In this document: one piece after another, positions 16,638 through 25,472 of the stretch
Numbering within the stretch: the first letter of the stretch is position 1
How the letters are laid out: each line of letters opens with the position of its first letter
From: Amycolatopsis acididurans
Lineage (GTDB): Bacteria > Actinomycetota > Actinomycetes > Mycobacteriales > Pseudonocardiaceae
Assembly (NCBI RefSeq): GCF_012328925.1
Contig: NZ_JAAXLS010000005.1
Span: 1 to 64,000, forward strand
Direction: 5' to 3'
Length of the DNA stretch: 64,000 bases
Notes under the pieces: generated by a model
Databases searched by the model: none
The model's input: the letters and a program-made list of their open reading frames with translations, nothing else
What the model was told of the DNA's origin: nothing
Program-made: the position numbers and the translations under genes

Positions 16638-18041
16638 GTGGCGTTGACGGACGACCGCGGTCCCGCCTACCTGACCGAACCCGGGCCGGAGGAACCCGGG
16701 CCGAGGCACGGCGAGTTCGACCGGCAGCCGCCGCAGGACGTCGCGGCCGAGCAGTCGGTACTGGGCGGCATGCTGCTGTCGAAGGACGCGATCGCGGACG
16801 TGGTCGAGGCGCTGCGGCCCGGCGATTTCTACCTGCCCAAGCACCAGGCGGTCTACGACTGCATCCTCGATCTCTACGGGCGCGGCGAGCCCGCCGACCC
16901 GATCACGGTGTCGGCGGAGCTGGAGCGGCGCGGTGAACTGGCCCGCGTCGGCGGCGCCCCGTACCTGCACACGCTCATCGCGACCGTGCCGACCGCCGCG
17001 AACGCCGGGTACTACGCCGAGATCGTCGCGGAGAAGGCCATCCTGCGCCGGCTCGTCGAGGCGGGCACGCGGATCGTGCAGTACGGCTACGGTGCGGCCA
17101 ACGAGGGCGGCGAGATCAACGAGGTCGTGGACCGTGCGCAGGCCGCGATCTACGAGGTCACCGAGCGCCGCACCAGTGAGGACTACGTCGCGCTGGAGGA
17201 ACTGCTCCAGCCGACGATGGACGAAATCGACGCGATCGCCTCCCGCGGTGGCAACGCGCAGGGCGTACCCACCGGGTTCGCCGATCTCGACGAGGTGACC
17301 AACGGCCTGCACCCCGGCCAGATGATCATCGTCGCGGCGCGGCCCGGTGTCGGTAAGTCGACGCTGGGGCTGGACTTCGCGCGCTCGTGTTCGATCAAGC
17401 ACGGCATGAGCAGCGTGATCTTCTCGCTGGAAATGAGCCGGATCGAGATCGTCATGCGCATGCTCTCCGCGGAGGCCAGGATCCGGCTCGCGGACATGCG
17501 TGGTGGGAAGATGTCCGACGACGACTGGACCCGGCTCGCGCGGCGGATGAGCGAGATCAGCGAGGCGCCGCTGTTCATCGACGACTCGCCGAACATGACG
17601 ATGATGGAGATCCGGGCGAAGGCGCGGCGGCTCAAGCAGCGCAACGACCTCAAGCTCGTGGTCGTGGACTACATGCAGCTGATGACGTCGGGCAAGCGCG
17701 TCGAGTCGCGGCAGCAGGAAGTGTCGGAGTTCTCGCGGCAGCTCAAGCTGCTCGCCAAGGAACTCGAGGTGCCGGTGGTCGCGATCAGCCAGCTGAACCG
17801 TGGTCCCGAACAGCGCACCGACAAGCGGCCGATGCTGTCGGACCTGCGTGAGTCCGGTTCGCTGGAACAGGACGCGGACATCGTGCTGCTGATCAACCGG
17901 CCGGACGCGTGGGAGCGCGACGATCCGCGCGCCGGTGAGGCCGACCTCATCCTGGCCAAGCACCGCGCCGGGCCGACGAGCACCGTCGTGGTCGCGCACC
18001 AGCTGCACTACAGCCGGTTCGCCGACCTGGCCCAGACCTGA
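16638..18041 (+). CDS. dnaB: Replicative DNA helicase
   Basis: Hexameric 5'-3' helicase of the replisome. The 467-residue product has the N-terminal collar domain (residues ~33-135, QDVAAEQSVLGGMLLSKDAI), a linker, and the RecA-like C-terminal domain with Walker A ARPGVGKST (234-242), LKLVVVDYMQL (Walker B) and the arginine-finger region near the end. It is uninterrupted, whereas M. tuberculosis DnaB carries an intein. GTG start, preceded by GAGGAGGTG. It lies about 46 kb from the parAB end of the window, with DnaA boxes just upstream. Confidence 0.97.
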   Translation: MALTDDRGPAYLTEPGPEEPGPRHGEFDRQPPQDVAAEQSVLGGMLLSKDAIADVVEALRPGDFYLPKHQAVYDCILDLYGRGEPADPITVSAELERRGELARVGGAPYLHTLIATVPTAANAGYYAEIVAEKAILRRLVEAGTRIVQYGYGAANEGGEINEVVDRAQAAIYEVTERRTSEDYVALEELLQPTMDEIDAIASRGGNAQGVPTGFADLDEVTNGLHPGQMIIVAARPGVGKSTLGLDFARSCSIKHGMSSVIFSLEMSRIEIVMRMLSAEARIRLADMRGGKMSDDDWTRLARRMSEISEAPLFIDDSPNMTMMEIRAKARRLKQRNDLKLVVVDYMQLMTSGKRVESRQQEVSEFSRQLKLLAKELEVPVVAISQLNRGPEQRTDKRPMLSDLRESGSLEQDADIVLLINRPDAWERDDPRAGEADLILAKHRAGPTSTVVVAHQLHYSRFADLAQT

Positions 18042-18056
18042 TCGCGGCGATCTCGC

Positions 18057-18617
18057 TCATCTGGTCTCGTACCTGGTCAGGAGCACGCCGCCGGGAAATG
18101 TCCGCGTCTCCACCAGGTTCAGGTTCACCCAGCCGTCCAGCGCGGTGAAGAACGGCGTGCCGCCACCCACCAGGACCGGTGCGGTGACCAGCACATACTC
18201 GTCGATCAGCCCGGCCCGCATGGCCGCCGCGGCCAGCGTCGCGCCGCCGATGGTCATCGGCGCGCCGTCCTCGGCCTTCAGCCGGGTGATCTCGGCGACG
18301 GCGTCGCCGGTGACCAGGCGGGTGTTCCAGTCGACCTTGTCGATCGTCGAGGAGAACACCACCTCCGGCATGTCCCGCCAAAGCCGCGCGAACGCGATTT
18401 CCGCCGCAGTGGCGCCCGGCTGCTGATCGCCGGTCGGCCAGTGGGAGCTCATCGTCTCCCACAGCTTGCGCCCGTACAGAGTCAGGCCGCTCGCCCGCTC
18501 GTGCTCGTACCACCACTGGAACAGCTCGTCGCTCGGCGCGCTCCAGCCGATGTCGTCGCCGGCCGCGGCGATGTAACCGTCGAGGGTCAGGTTCATGCCG
18601 TAGATCAGTTTCCGCAT
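18057..18617 (-). CDS. Dihydrofolate reductase family protein (RibD C-terminal-like)
   Basis: A 186-residue protein of the RibD-C/DHFR-like superfamily. It starts MRKLIYGMNLTLDGYIAA, and contains GLTLYGRKLWETM, VVFSSTIDKVDWNTRLV, and MTIGGATLAAAAMRAGLIDEY, the NADPH-binding GG motif typical of the yyaP/yqjI type. The substrate of this subgroup is unknown; it is not a housekeeping DHFR. The ATG at 18617 is supported by GGAAAGG upstream; a longer in-frame start adds non-family residues. Confidence 0.87.
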   Translation of the reverse strand: MRKLIYGMNLTLDGYIAAAGDDIGWSAPSDELFQWWYEHERASGLTLYGRKLWETMSSHWPTGDQQPGATAAEIAFARLWRDMPEVVFSSTIDKVDWNTRLVTGDAVAEITRLKAEDGAPMTIGGATLAAAAMRAGLIDEYVLVTAPVLVGGGTPFFTALDGWVNLNLVETRTFPGGVLLTRYETR

Positions 18618-18698
18618 AGCGCAGACCTTTCCGTGGCTCGGTCTCCGGTGTACAGACCCGAACGGCATGGGAAAGTCATCGGTGGTTCGGCTTTCAGC

Positions 18699-18950
18699 TC
18701 ACCACATGAACCGCTCGGGGTGCTTCTCCGCCTCCTCCCGGACCTTCGCGAGTTCGGCGGCGAAGAACTTCGTATGTCCGCATGACAGGCAGACGATCGC
18801 GCTCAGCGTCGACAGCGGCTTCGCCCCCAGCATGCGCGCATTCGGATGTATCCCGACGTGCTGCTGAGTCACCAGGCCGAGGTTGCCGATCTGCGGGCCG
18901 CCACATAACTCACACGCGGGAAGCCGCGACGGCGGGTGCGGGATTGCCAT
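18699..18950 (-). CDS. Small zinc-ribbon-like protein
   Basis: An 83-residue protein of unknown function with two Cys pairs, CELC (residues 13-16) and CLSC (54-57), about 40 residues apart: a likely four-Cys zinc ribbon. The C-terminus is a charged helix (ELAKVREEAEKHPERF). The start at 18950 (MAIPHPPSRLP) is chosen for compactness; an in-frame ATG at 18986 is possible and neither has a strong ribosome-binding site. It is flanked by the DHFR-like gene and a divergent hydrolase. Confidence 0.65.
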   Translation of the reverse strand: MAIPHPPSRLPACELCGGPQIGNLGLVTQQHVGIHPNARMLGAKPLSTLSAIVCLSCGHTKFFAAELAKVREEAEKHPERFMW

Positions 18951-19097
18951 GCGGTTGTCCCTACCAGAAATACGGAGCAGCTTCATGCGCGCGACGCGGC
19001 GGAGTGTCGGTCCGGGCACTCGCCCTTGGGCGGCAAGCTCGTGATCTGAGGTCGGTGTGATGCACGACCCGGCGCGGCGGCTGTTTGAATTCGGGGT

Positions 19098-19850
19098 ATG
19101 AACGAGCTTCCCGTGCGGTACTTCGAAGGCCACGACGGTGCGAAACTCGCGTACCGAGAGCTGGGCGAGGGGCGTCCGGTGGTGCTCATCCACGGGTATT
19201 TCTCGACGGCGACGGTGAACTGGGTCCGCTACGGGCACGCCGCGAAGGTCGCCGAACGCGGTCGGCGCGTGATCATGCCGGATCTTCGCGGCCATGGAGA
19301 CAGCGCCAAACCACACGAGCCGGCCGCCTACCCACGCGACGCGCTCGCCGACGACGGGTTCGCCCTCATCGACCAGCTCGGACTCACCGACTACGACCTC
19401 GGTGGCTATTCGCTGGGTGCCCGCACCACGGTCCGGATGCTGGTCCGTGGCGCGCGACCGGGGCGCGCGGTCGTCGCCGGGATGGGGTTGTCCGGGATCA
19501 CCGACACCGCCCACCGCGGCGACTTCTTCCGCCGCTTGCTGACCAACCTGGGCACGTTCCAGCGCGGCACACCGGAGTGGTCGGCCGAGGCGTTTCTCAG
19601 GACCACCAAAGGAGATCCGGTCGCGCTGCTACGTGTGCTCGACACGTTCGCCGACACCACGCGCGAGGAACTCCGGCGTCTCACGCTGCCGGTGCTCGTA
19701 CTGTCCGGAGTGGACGATCACGACAACGGCTCCGCCGAGGAGCTGGCCGGGGTGCTGCCGGACGGACGGCACGTCGCGATTGCGGGCAACCACATGAGCG
19801 CGGTCACGAAACCCGAACTGGGCGCGGCGATCGCGGATTTCCTCGCCTGA
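19098..19850 (+). CDS. Alpha/beta hydrolase
   Basis: A 250-residue alpha/beta-hydrolase-fold enzyme. The oxyanion motif HGYF is at 32-35, the nucleophile elbow GYSLG puts Ser105 as nucleophile, LVLSGVDDHDNG carries the acid, and GNHMSAV provides His232. There is no signal peptide, so it is cytoplasmic. The substrate is not predictable (esterase, lactonase or epoxide-hydrolase-like). A TTGAAT hexamer ends 7 nt before the ATG, a possible leaderless start. It is convergent with the tautomerase gene. Confidence 0.88.
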   Translation: MNELPVRYFEGHDGAKLAYRELGEGRPVVLIHGYFSTATVNWVRYGHAAKVAERGRRVIMPDLRGHGDSAKPHEPAAYPRDALADDGFALIDQLGLTDYDLGGYSLGARTTVRMLVRGARPGRAVVAGMGLSGITDTAHRGDFFRRLLTNLGTFQRGTPEWSAEAFLRTTKGDPVALLRVLDTFADTTREELRRLTLPVLVLSGVDDHDNGSAEELAGVLPDGRHVAIAGNHMSAVTKPELGAAIADFLA

Positions 19851-19892
19851 GGATAGGCACCGCCGCACCCGGTTTCGCCTAGTCCATACCGA

Positions 19893-20279
19893 TCAACGGG
19901 GGTCCACGACACCGCCGACGCCGGAGCGTCCGGCGGGTGTGCCGACGAGCTCCACGGTCACACCGCTGCGGACGCGTTCCCCGAAAACGTCGACGAGTGC
20001 GTCGGTGACGCCGGAAACGAGGCGCGCGACGAGGTCGTCGGCGTCGGGTCTGCCGAACGCGACCTCTTTGATGCCGAACGTGACGCCAGGCGCGGGTGCC
20101 TGCGCGGGTTCACCGCCGATTCCCCAGCGGTTGGGCGGTATGCCGATCAGCCGGACCACCGCGATGCTGCGCGCCCAGTCGCCGTAGACGGTGGCCACCG
20201 CGTCGGTGAGCTTCTTGATCAGTTCGGTTTCACGGCCGGCGAGGTCGTTCTCCAGCACGTGGACGTCGAGGTGCGGCAC
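19893..20279 (-). CDS. Tautomerase family protein (4-oxalocrotonate tautomerase-like)
   Basis: A 128-residue protein, twice the size of 4-OT, consistent with a fused two-domain tautomerase. The GTG at 20279 gives (M)PHLDVHVLE, so Met removal exposes the catalytic Pro1 of the superfamily; AAAGGGAGA lies just upstream. An in-frame ATG 33 nt earlier would bury this proline and is rejected. Conserved signs include GRETELIKKLTDAVATVYG in the first half and FGERVRSGVTVELVG in the second. It is divergent from the dioxygenase gene, which suggests a shared role in aromatic-compound metabolism under one regulator. Confidence 0.82.
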   Translation of the reverse strand: MPHLDVHVLENDLAGRETELIKKLTDAVATVYGDWARSIAVVRLIGIPPNRWGIGGEPAQAPAPGVTFGIKEVAFGRPDADDLVARLVSGVTDALVDVFGERVRSGVTVELVGTPAGRSGVGGVVDPR

Positions 20280-20297
20280 GAAATCTCCCTTTGAGTA

Positions 20298-20309
20298 CAA
20301 ATATATTTG
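20298..20309. promoter_or_regulatory. Operator-like palindrome CAAATATATTTG
   Basis: A perfect 12-bp AT-rich palindrome 18 bp upstream of the tautomerase start, conspicuous in a GC-rich genome. It could be a repressor site covering that promoter. Confidence 0.45.
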
Positions 20310-20372
20310 CAATCAAAGCTATTCAGGAGATGTGACGCTTGTCAACGCGGAATATCGCGGAACCCCGAGGCG

Positions 20373-20397
20373 TCAACTACACTAGTTGAAGATTCAA
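20373..20397. promoter_or_regulatory. Overlapping MarR-like operators upstream of the dioxygenase
   Basis: Two overlapping dyads: TCAACTA-CAC-TAGTTGA (20373-20389, perfect 7-bp arms) and TTGAA-GA-TTCAA (20386-20397, perfect 5-bp arms). They end 16 bp before the dioxygenase ATG and overlap a TACACT hexamer that could be its -10 box. Symmetry and TTGAA half-sites recall MarR/HxlR operators. No such regulator is encoded nearby. Confidence 0.5.
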
Positions 20398-20413
20398 ACA
20401 GATGGAGGCTGCG

Positions 20414-21184
20414 ATGAGTGCGACACCCGTGCTGTACCTGAGCCACGGCGCGCCGCCGCTGGCCGACGATCCGCTGTGGACCAGCCAGCTCGCGGAATGG
20501 TCGGCCGGACTGCCCAAGCCGAAGGCGATCCTGGTCGTGTCCGCGCACTGGGAGGAGGCGCCGCTGACCGTGGGCGCGACCACAACGGTGCCGCTGGTCT
20601 ACGACTTCTGGGGCTTCCCCGAGCACTACTACCAGGTCACCTACCCGGCGCCGGGTGCGCCGGAACTGGCCGCGAAGGTCCGCAAGCTGCTGCACAGCCC
20701 GCAGACGCCGGTGCACGAGGCACCCGAGCGGGGACTCGACCACGGCGCCTACGTGCCACTCGTGGAGATGTATCCCGACGCCGACGTCCCGGTGCTGCAG
20801 GTCTCCATGCCCTCGCTCGACCCCCGGGTGCTGTTCGAACTCGGCCGCAAGCTCAAGCCGCTGCGTGACGAGGGCGTGCTGATCATCGGGAGCGGGTTCT
20901 TCACCCACAACCTCTCGGCGATGCGCGTCGGCACGCACGGACAGCCGCCGCAGTGGTCGACCGAGTTCGACCAGTGGGGCAACGACATGCTGCGCGCCGG
21001 CGACCTCGACGCGCTGCTCGACTTCGAGCGCAAGGCGCCCGCGGCCCAGCTCGCGCATCCGCGCATCGAGCATTTCGCGCCACTGTTCGTCTCGCTCGGC
21101 GCCGGGATCGAGGACGCCAAACCGGAAACGGTGATCGACGGCTACTGGTACGGCCTAGCCAAGCGCTCGATCCAGTTGGGCTGA
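20414..21184 (+). CDS. DODA-type extradiol ring-cleavage dioxygenase (LigB superfamily)
   Basis: A 256-residue non-haem Fe(II) class III dioxygenase. Signature pieces are VLYLSHGAPPL (metal-binding His near residue 12), VVSAHWEE (His), YDFWGFPEHYY, GLDHGAYVPL (catalytic His) and IIGSGFFTHN. This group includes E. coli YgiD (DOPA 4,5-dioxygenase activity in vitro). The ATG at 20414 has GGAGG 5 nt upstream; an ATG 12 nt earlier is disfavoured. It is divergent from the tautomerase across a 134-bp region with several palindromes, so the pair probably handles an aromatic or quinone compound. The natural substrate is unknown. Confidence 0.9.
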   Translation: MSATPVLYLSHGAPPLADDPLWTSQLAEWSAGLPKPKAILVVSAHWEEAPLTVGATTTVPLVYDFWGFPEHYYQVTYPAPGAPELAAKVRKLLHSPQTPVHEAPERGLDHGAYVPLVEMYPDADVPVLQVSMPSLDPRVLFELGRKLKPLRDEGVLIIGSGFFTHNLSAMRVGTHGQPPQWSTEFDQWGNDMLRAGDLDALLDFERKAPAAQLAHPRIEHFAPLFVSLGAGIEDAKPETVIDGYWYGLAKRSIQLG

Positions 21185-21193
21185 CACGAAAAA

Positions 21194-21225
21194 CGGGCCC
21201 GGGAGCGCCGTTGCTCCCGGGCCCG
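21194..21225. terminator. Bidirectional terminator between convergent genes
   Basis: CGGGCCCGGGAGC (21194-21206) pairs perfectly with 21213-21225 around a 6-nt loop. It lies between the dioxygenase stop and the stop of the large repeat protein on the other strand. Confidence 0.8.
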
Positions 21226-21244
21226 CGTTCATCGGGCTAAGACA

Positions 21245-24200
21245 TCAGCCCTGGATGCTGATCCCCTTGCCGCTGACCAGACCGGTGACCTTGTCGAACG
21301 CCGCAGCCGGGTTCGAGTCCAGGTTCGCGATCGCGGGCAGCTCGGCCTGCGGGAGCAGGTTCTGCGGGTTGGTCGCCTCGGCGGGCAGGCCCGGGACCGA
21401 GGGCAGACCCGGCAGCGAGGGCAGCCCGGCAGCCGGCAGCGACGGCAGCGAGGGCAGCCCGGCAGCCGGCAGCGACGGCAGACCCGCGGCGGGCAGCTCC
21501 GGCAGCGAGGGCAGACCCGCGGCCGGGAGACCCGGGACCGAGGGCAGGCCGGCGGCGGGCAGCTCCGGCAGCGACGGCAGTGAGGGCAGACCGTCGGTGC
21601 CCGGCAGCTGGACCGGCAGACCCGGAACGTCCGCGCGCTGCGCGACCGGCAGGGTCTTGGCGCCGGGCAGCGAGGGCAGCCCGGTGGCGGCCATCTCCGG
21701 CAGCGAGATCGGCAGGTTGATCTGCGGCTCGTGACCGGCGACCGAGATGTCGGTCGCGTTGGTGGTCGTGGAGCTCACCGCGGCGAGCAGCCCGAGCGGC
21801 AGGTGGAAGACCTGCACGACGGCGCCGAGCGGAACCTGCTTGCTGATCCCGGCCAGCGAGCTGGCGGCGGTGGGCGACGTGGTGTCGGTGCCACCGACCG
21901 TGCCGGTCGTGGTGTTGTCGGCGACCGCGTGCGCGACACCGCCGAGCGAAGCGGCGACGCCGAACACCTGGGCCACAGCGGCGGCCGGCACGTCGAAGAT
22001 GTCGCCGGACAGCGCGCCGCCGACACCCGAGGTGGTGATGTCGCCACCCGAGGTGGTCTCGGTGCTGTTGATGCCCGAGCCGTGCGCGACACCGGTCAGG
22101 CTCGCCGCGTCACCGAACACCTGCGCGACGGGCATCAGCTGCGGGCTGACCACGTCGCCGGCGATGGAGCCGCCGTCGCCGTTGGTCTCCGCGGTACCAC
22201 CGGCCGTGGACACGACGTCGTTGGTGGCGTCGCCGCCGACCACGCCGCCCCACACGCCGCCGATGCCGAACACCGAAGCGGCGCCGGCCAGCGGGGCCTG
22301 GATGATGTTGCCGGCGACCGAACCGCCCTGACCGGTCGCGGTGGCGTTGCCACCGGCCGTCGAGTCGGTCATGTTCTGGCTCTCGCCGAACCCGTTACCG
22401 ATCCACGAGCCGCCGATGCCGTGCACCTGGGTGGGCAGCGAAACCGGGACGGCGCCGAGGTTCCCGGCGAGGAAGCCTTCCTTGCCGTTGGCGTTGAGCT
22501 TGTCGCCCGCCTTGGAGGTGGTGTCGGTCGAGGCGGTGCCGTGGCCCTGGCCGATCCAGGAGCCACCGATGCCGAACGCCTGCACCGGCGCGGACACCGG
22601 GACGGCGACCAGGTTGGCGCTACCGGCGCCGTGGTCGTCCTGGGTGTTCCCGCCGCCACCGGCGGTGATCACCTTGGTCTCGGACGCGGTGCCCTGGCCC
22701 TGGCCGATCCAGGAGCCGCCGACGCCGAGGATCTCGGCAGGCAGAGCCACCGGGGTCTGCACGACGTTGCCGGAACCGGTCGAGTCGTTGCCCTGGCTGC
22801 CGTTGTAGCCACCGGCCTTGACCGTCTTGTCCTCGGTCGCCGAACCGGACGCGTTGCCGATCCAGGAACCGCCCACGCCGAACACCTCGGCGGTGCCGGC
22901 CGGCTGCGCGTCGACGCTGTTGCCGCCGAGGAAGCTGCCGTTGCCGTTGGTGTAGGTGCCGTCGCCGGCCTGCGCGTTGACGGTGTTCTCGCAGCCGCCC
23001 GCGTGCGCGTTGCCGATCCAGGTGCCACCCACGCAGAACACCTCGGCGGGCAGAGCCACCGGAGCGTCCGCGATGTTGCCCGAGCCGGCCGCGTTCTGGC
23101 CGCTCGTGCTGGAGAAGCCACCCGCCGTGGCGTTGCTGCCGATGACGTTGGCGGCGCGCTCGGCACCGCTGCCCGCGACCGAGTTGCCGATCCACGCGGC
23201 CGCGTTGCCGACGACCGTGACGGGCGCGGCAGGCTGCGGCTGCGCGATGTTGCCGGCGAGGAACGAGCCGTCACCGTCGGTCTGGATGTAGCTGTCGATG
23301 TCGTTGAGGCCAGGGCGCTTGCCGCCCGCGGTCGAGTCCGCGGTGGCGCTGCCGGCCGAGTCGGCGTCGCCGCCCCAGGACACGGCGTTGTTCGAGGCCT
23401 TCACCGGCAGTGCGACCGGGACACCGGCCACGTTGCCGGTACCGGCGCCCTTCGACCCGTGGGTCGCGATGGAGCCGCCGGAGTTGGCTTCGCTGCTGGC
23501 GTCGAACTTGGTGTCGGCGTGGCCGAGGAACCAGCCCAGCGCGTTGCCCGACACCTGCACCGGGGTCGCACCCTGCGGGGCGACGACGTTTCCGGCGAGC
23601 CCGCCGTTGGTGCCGTCGGTGGTGGTCTCGCCGCTGGTGGTGGCGGACTGCGACGCGGAGCCGGTGGTGTGCCCGCTGCCGCCGAGGCCGAGCGCGTTGC
23701 CGGCGATCTGGACGGGCAGCGCCCAGTCGAGGTTCACGACGTTACCCGCGAGGCCGCCGTGCGCCCCGCTGGTGTTGACGTCGCTGTTGTGCTCGTAGGT
23801 CTGGCTCGACGAGGAGTCGACGGTGGCGTTGCCCAGCACGCCAAGCGCGTTACCGGTGATCTGGATCGGCACCGCCACGTTGCCGACGACCTTGTTGCCC
23901 ATGAACGGGTCGCCGGTGGACTGGACGCTCGGGGCCTGCTCGGTGCGGTTGGTGGCCTTCGCCGTCGCCGCCGAGGTCGCCGCCGTGGCCTTCGACACCG
24001 CGCCGTTCACGGCGCTGGTCGCCGGGGCAGCGGCCTTCATGGCGCCGGTCTTGCTGACGGGGGCAAGAGCCTTGTTCAGCGCGCCGGTGACCGGCTTGGT
24101 GCTGATTTCCTTCTTGACTTCCGGCAGGTTGACCTGCTTGCCGAGAGTCCCGATCGCGTTCTGCGAGATGTCGACGGGAACGCTCGCGTTGACGTCGAGC

Positions 24201-24319
24201 GGACCGGCCGGAGTGTCCGGGCTGACGTTCTCGTCGGCAGATGCGATGCCGGTGCCCAGCATCAGCAGGCCACCCGTGACCAGCGCGGTCTGGAGTCCAC
24301 GCTTTGCCCAGGTCTGCAT
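21245..24319 (-). CDS. Large exported chaplin-like repeat protein
   Basis: A 1024-residue secreted protein. It has a signal peptide (~1-28, ending GIASA-DE) and then a helical Ala/Lys stretch. About 14 imperfect repeats of ~50 residues follow (roughly 150-850), each of the form aGNvv..PvalPvqv.Gn..g.iG followed by a Ser/Thr/Gly/Asp-rich loop (e.g. AGNVVNLDWALPVQIAGNAL; GVGGSWIGNA). One repeat has paired Cys (FCVGGTWIGNAHAGGC). The core resembles chaplins of Streptomyces but is longer and nearly Cys-free. The C-terminal ~150 residues are dominated by LPSLPxLPAAG repeats. There is no LPXTG or anchor. A surface or matrix role is likely; function is unproven. Five further exported-protein genes follow upstream on this strand. 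Confidence 0.8.
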   Translation of the reverse strand: MQTWAKRGLQTALVTGGLLMLGTGIASADENVSPDTPAGPLDVNASVPVDISQNAIGTLGKQVNLPEVKKEISTKPVTGALNKALAPVSKTGAMKAAAPATSAVNGAVSKATAATSAATAKATNRTEQAPSVQSTGDPFMGNKVVGNVAVPIQITGNALGVLGNATVDSSSSQTYEHNSDVNTSGAHGGLAGNVVNLDWALPVQIAGNALGLGGSGHTTGSASQSATTSGETTTDGTNGGLAGNVVAPQGATPVQVSGNALGWFLGHADTKFDASSEANSGGSIATHGSKGAGTGNVAGVPVALPVKASNNAVSWGGDADSAGSATADSTAGGKRPGLNDIDSYIQTDGDGSFLAGNIAQPQPAAPVTVVGNAAAWIGNSVAGSGAERAANVIGSNATAGGFSSTSGQNAAGSGNIADAPVALPAEVFCVGGTWIGNAHAGGCENTVNAQAGDGTYTNGNGSFLGGNSVDAQPAGTAEVFGVGGSWIGNASGSATEDKTVKAGGYNGSQGNDSTGSGNVVQTPVALPAEILGVGGSWIGQGQGTASETKVITAGGGGNTQDDHGAGSANLVAVPVSAPVQAFGIGGSWIGQGHGTASTDTTSKAGDKLNANGKEGFLAGNLGAVPVSLPTQVHGIGGSWIGNGFGESQNMTDSTAGGNATATGQGGSVAGNIIQAPLAGAASVFGIGGVWGGVVGGDATNDVVSTAGGTAETNGDGGSIAGDVVSPQLMPVAQVFGDAASLTGVAHGSGINSTETTSGGDITTSGVGGALSGDIFDVPAAAVAQVFGVAASLGGVAHAVADNTTTGTVGGTDTTSPTAASSLAGISKQVPLGAVVQVFHLPLGLLAAVSSTTTNATDISVAGHEPQINLPISLPEMAATGLPSLPGAKTLPVAQRADVPGLPVQLPGTDGLPSLPSLPELPAAGLPSVPGLPAAGLPSLPELPAAGLPSLPAAGLPSLPSLPAAGLPSLPGLPSVPGLPAEATNPQNLLPQAELPAIANLDSNPAAAFDKVTGLVSGKGISIQG

Positions 24320-24497
24320 TCGGATTTTCTCCTTTTCCTTGGGTTCCCCTACGGGGGCTTATGGGGGGTGCGCGCGAAGAAAGCACCCGGTGGTTCGCGG
24401 AAATGTCCGCGGCGGAAATGCGGGGGCTGCCACACGCGCGCGCCGATGCGGAAAAGGCATGGCGGAAAGAGCGCGGAGGAACTACCCCGCGCGAAAA

Positions 24498-25472
24498 TCA
24501 GTCAGGCGTGACGCCGGGCTGCGCGCCCGGCTGGACCGGCGTGTGCCGGACGCCGAAACGGACGGCGCGTTCGCCGTGCGTGTCGACCAGGGTCAGCGCG
24601 CCGGCGGGAACGCCGAGCAGCGGACCGTCAACGTGACCACCGGTGGCGGCGCCACCGGGGACGAGTGGAAGACCGGCCGGGGCGATGGGCCCACGGTTCG
24701 GGGAGTAGGGCAGCTGACCGGACTCGTCACCACGGAGGTGCTTGTCGCGGTCCCGCTGCCAGTCGCCGTACTTGGCGTCGGCGTGCTGCGCCTGCACCGC
24801 GTCGGTGAACGGGCCCAGCGGGCCTGCCGGCGCCGGGGCAGCGGCGGTCGACGGCGCGTCCGCGTGCGCGAGGTCGGCCGGCTGGTGCTGATCGGTGGTG
24901 CCGTTGTGCGTGCCGGGCAGCGCCGGCAGCTTGAGCAGCTTGTCACCGCAGGCGGGCCGCAGGAAGTTGAGGAAGTCCTGCGGCGGGGTCAGCGCGTTGC
25001 CGATGACGCGGGGGGCGTCCTGCGGCTGGCGGCTGATGTGCTCGGCGGTGCCGAGGACGCGCTGAGCCGGGCTGAGCACGGCGGTGTTCGCGAACTCGTG
25101 CACCGCGTCGCTGACGTCGCCCGCGACCTGCTGGTGACGCTGGTCCGCGGAGTCGGCGGAGAAGCCGGAGGTGGCCACCCGGACCGCGGCGGCGCTCGTG
25201 TCACCGGCGAGGTTGGAAGCACCGAGGACGAGGTCGTCCGAGGTGCCCATGATCGCGTCGGTGGTCGGGGTGAGCTGGTCGCCCGCGGGGGCGGCCTGGT
25301 CCTGCTCCTGCTGGGGCTGTGCGGGGAACGCGGTGTCGGCGGAGGCGGTGGCGGTGCTGATCGCCCATGCGGCCGCGGTGCCCGCGAGGGCGCCCGCGAT
25401 CACGAACAGCGCGCGCACGAGCCAGCGAAGGGCACTCGAGCCCCGCTGTTCGGCCGCGCTGTACTGGATCAC
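24498..25472 (-). CDS. Exported protein with C-terminal QPGVTPD tail (1)
   Basis: A 324-residue protein with an N-terminal signal or anchor (LRWLVRALFVIAGALAGTAAAWA, then TATASAD), a mature domain of about 150 residues with little resemblance to known families (DAIMGTSDDLVLGASNLAG, RPACGDKLLKLPALPG), a Pro/Ala linker and the C-terminus VRHTPVQPGAQPGVTPD. The GTG at 25472 is preceded by TAGGAGA, and the signal peptide starts soon after; the frame is open for 57 more codons but they look non-coding. The final seven residues are identical to those of the protein at 27530-28294. Confidence 0.75.
   Translation of the reverse strand: MIQYSAAEQRGSSALRWLVRALFVIAGALAGTAAAWAISTATASADTAFPAQPQQEQDQAAPAGDQLTPTTDAIMGTSDDLVLGASNLAGDTSAAAVRVATSGFSADSADQRHQQVAGDVSDAVHEFANTAVLSPAQRVLGTAEHISRQPQDAPRVIGNALTPPQDFLNFLRPACGDKLLKLPALPGTHNGTTDQHQPADLAHADAPSTAAAPAPAGPLGPFTDAVQAQHADAKYGDWQRDRDKHLRGDESGQLPYSPNRGPIAPAGLPLVPGGAATGGHVDGPLLGVPAGALTLVDTHGERAVRFGVRHTPVQPGAQPGVTPD

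Noticed and set aside
16638-18041. An intein in DnaB, as in M. tuberculosis
   Set aside because: The frame is an ordinary 467 residues and Walker A to the C-terminus runs without an insertion.
21731-24511. A 926-codon open frame on the plus strand opposite the large repeat protein
   Set aside because: It is an antisense shadow caused by high GC at third positions; the translation is Arg/Gly/Val-rich with no domain, while the minus-strand frame has a signal peptide and regular repeats.
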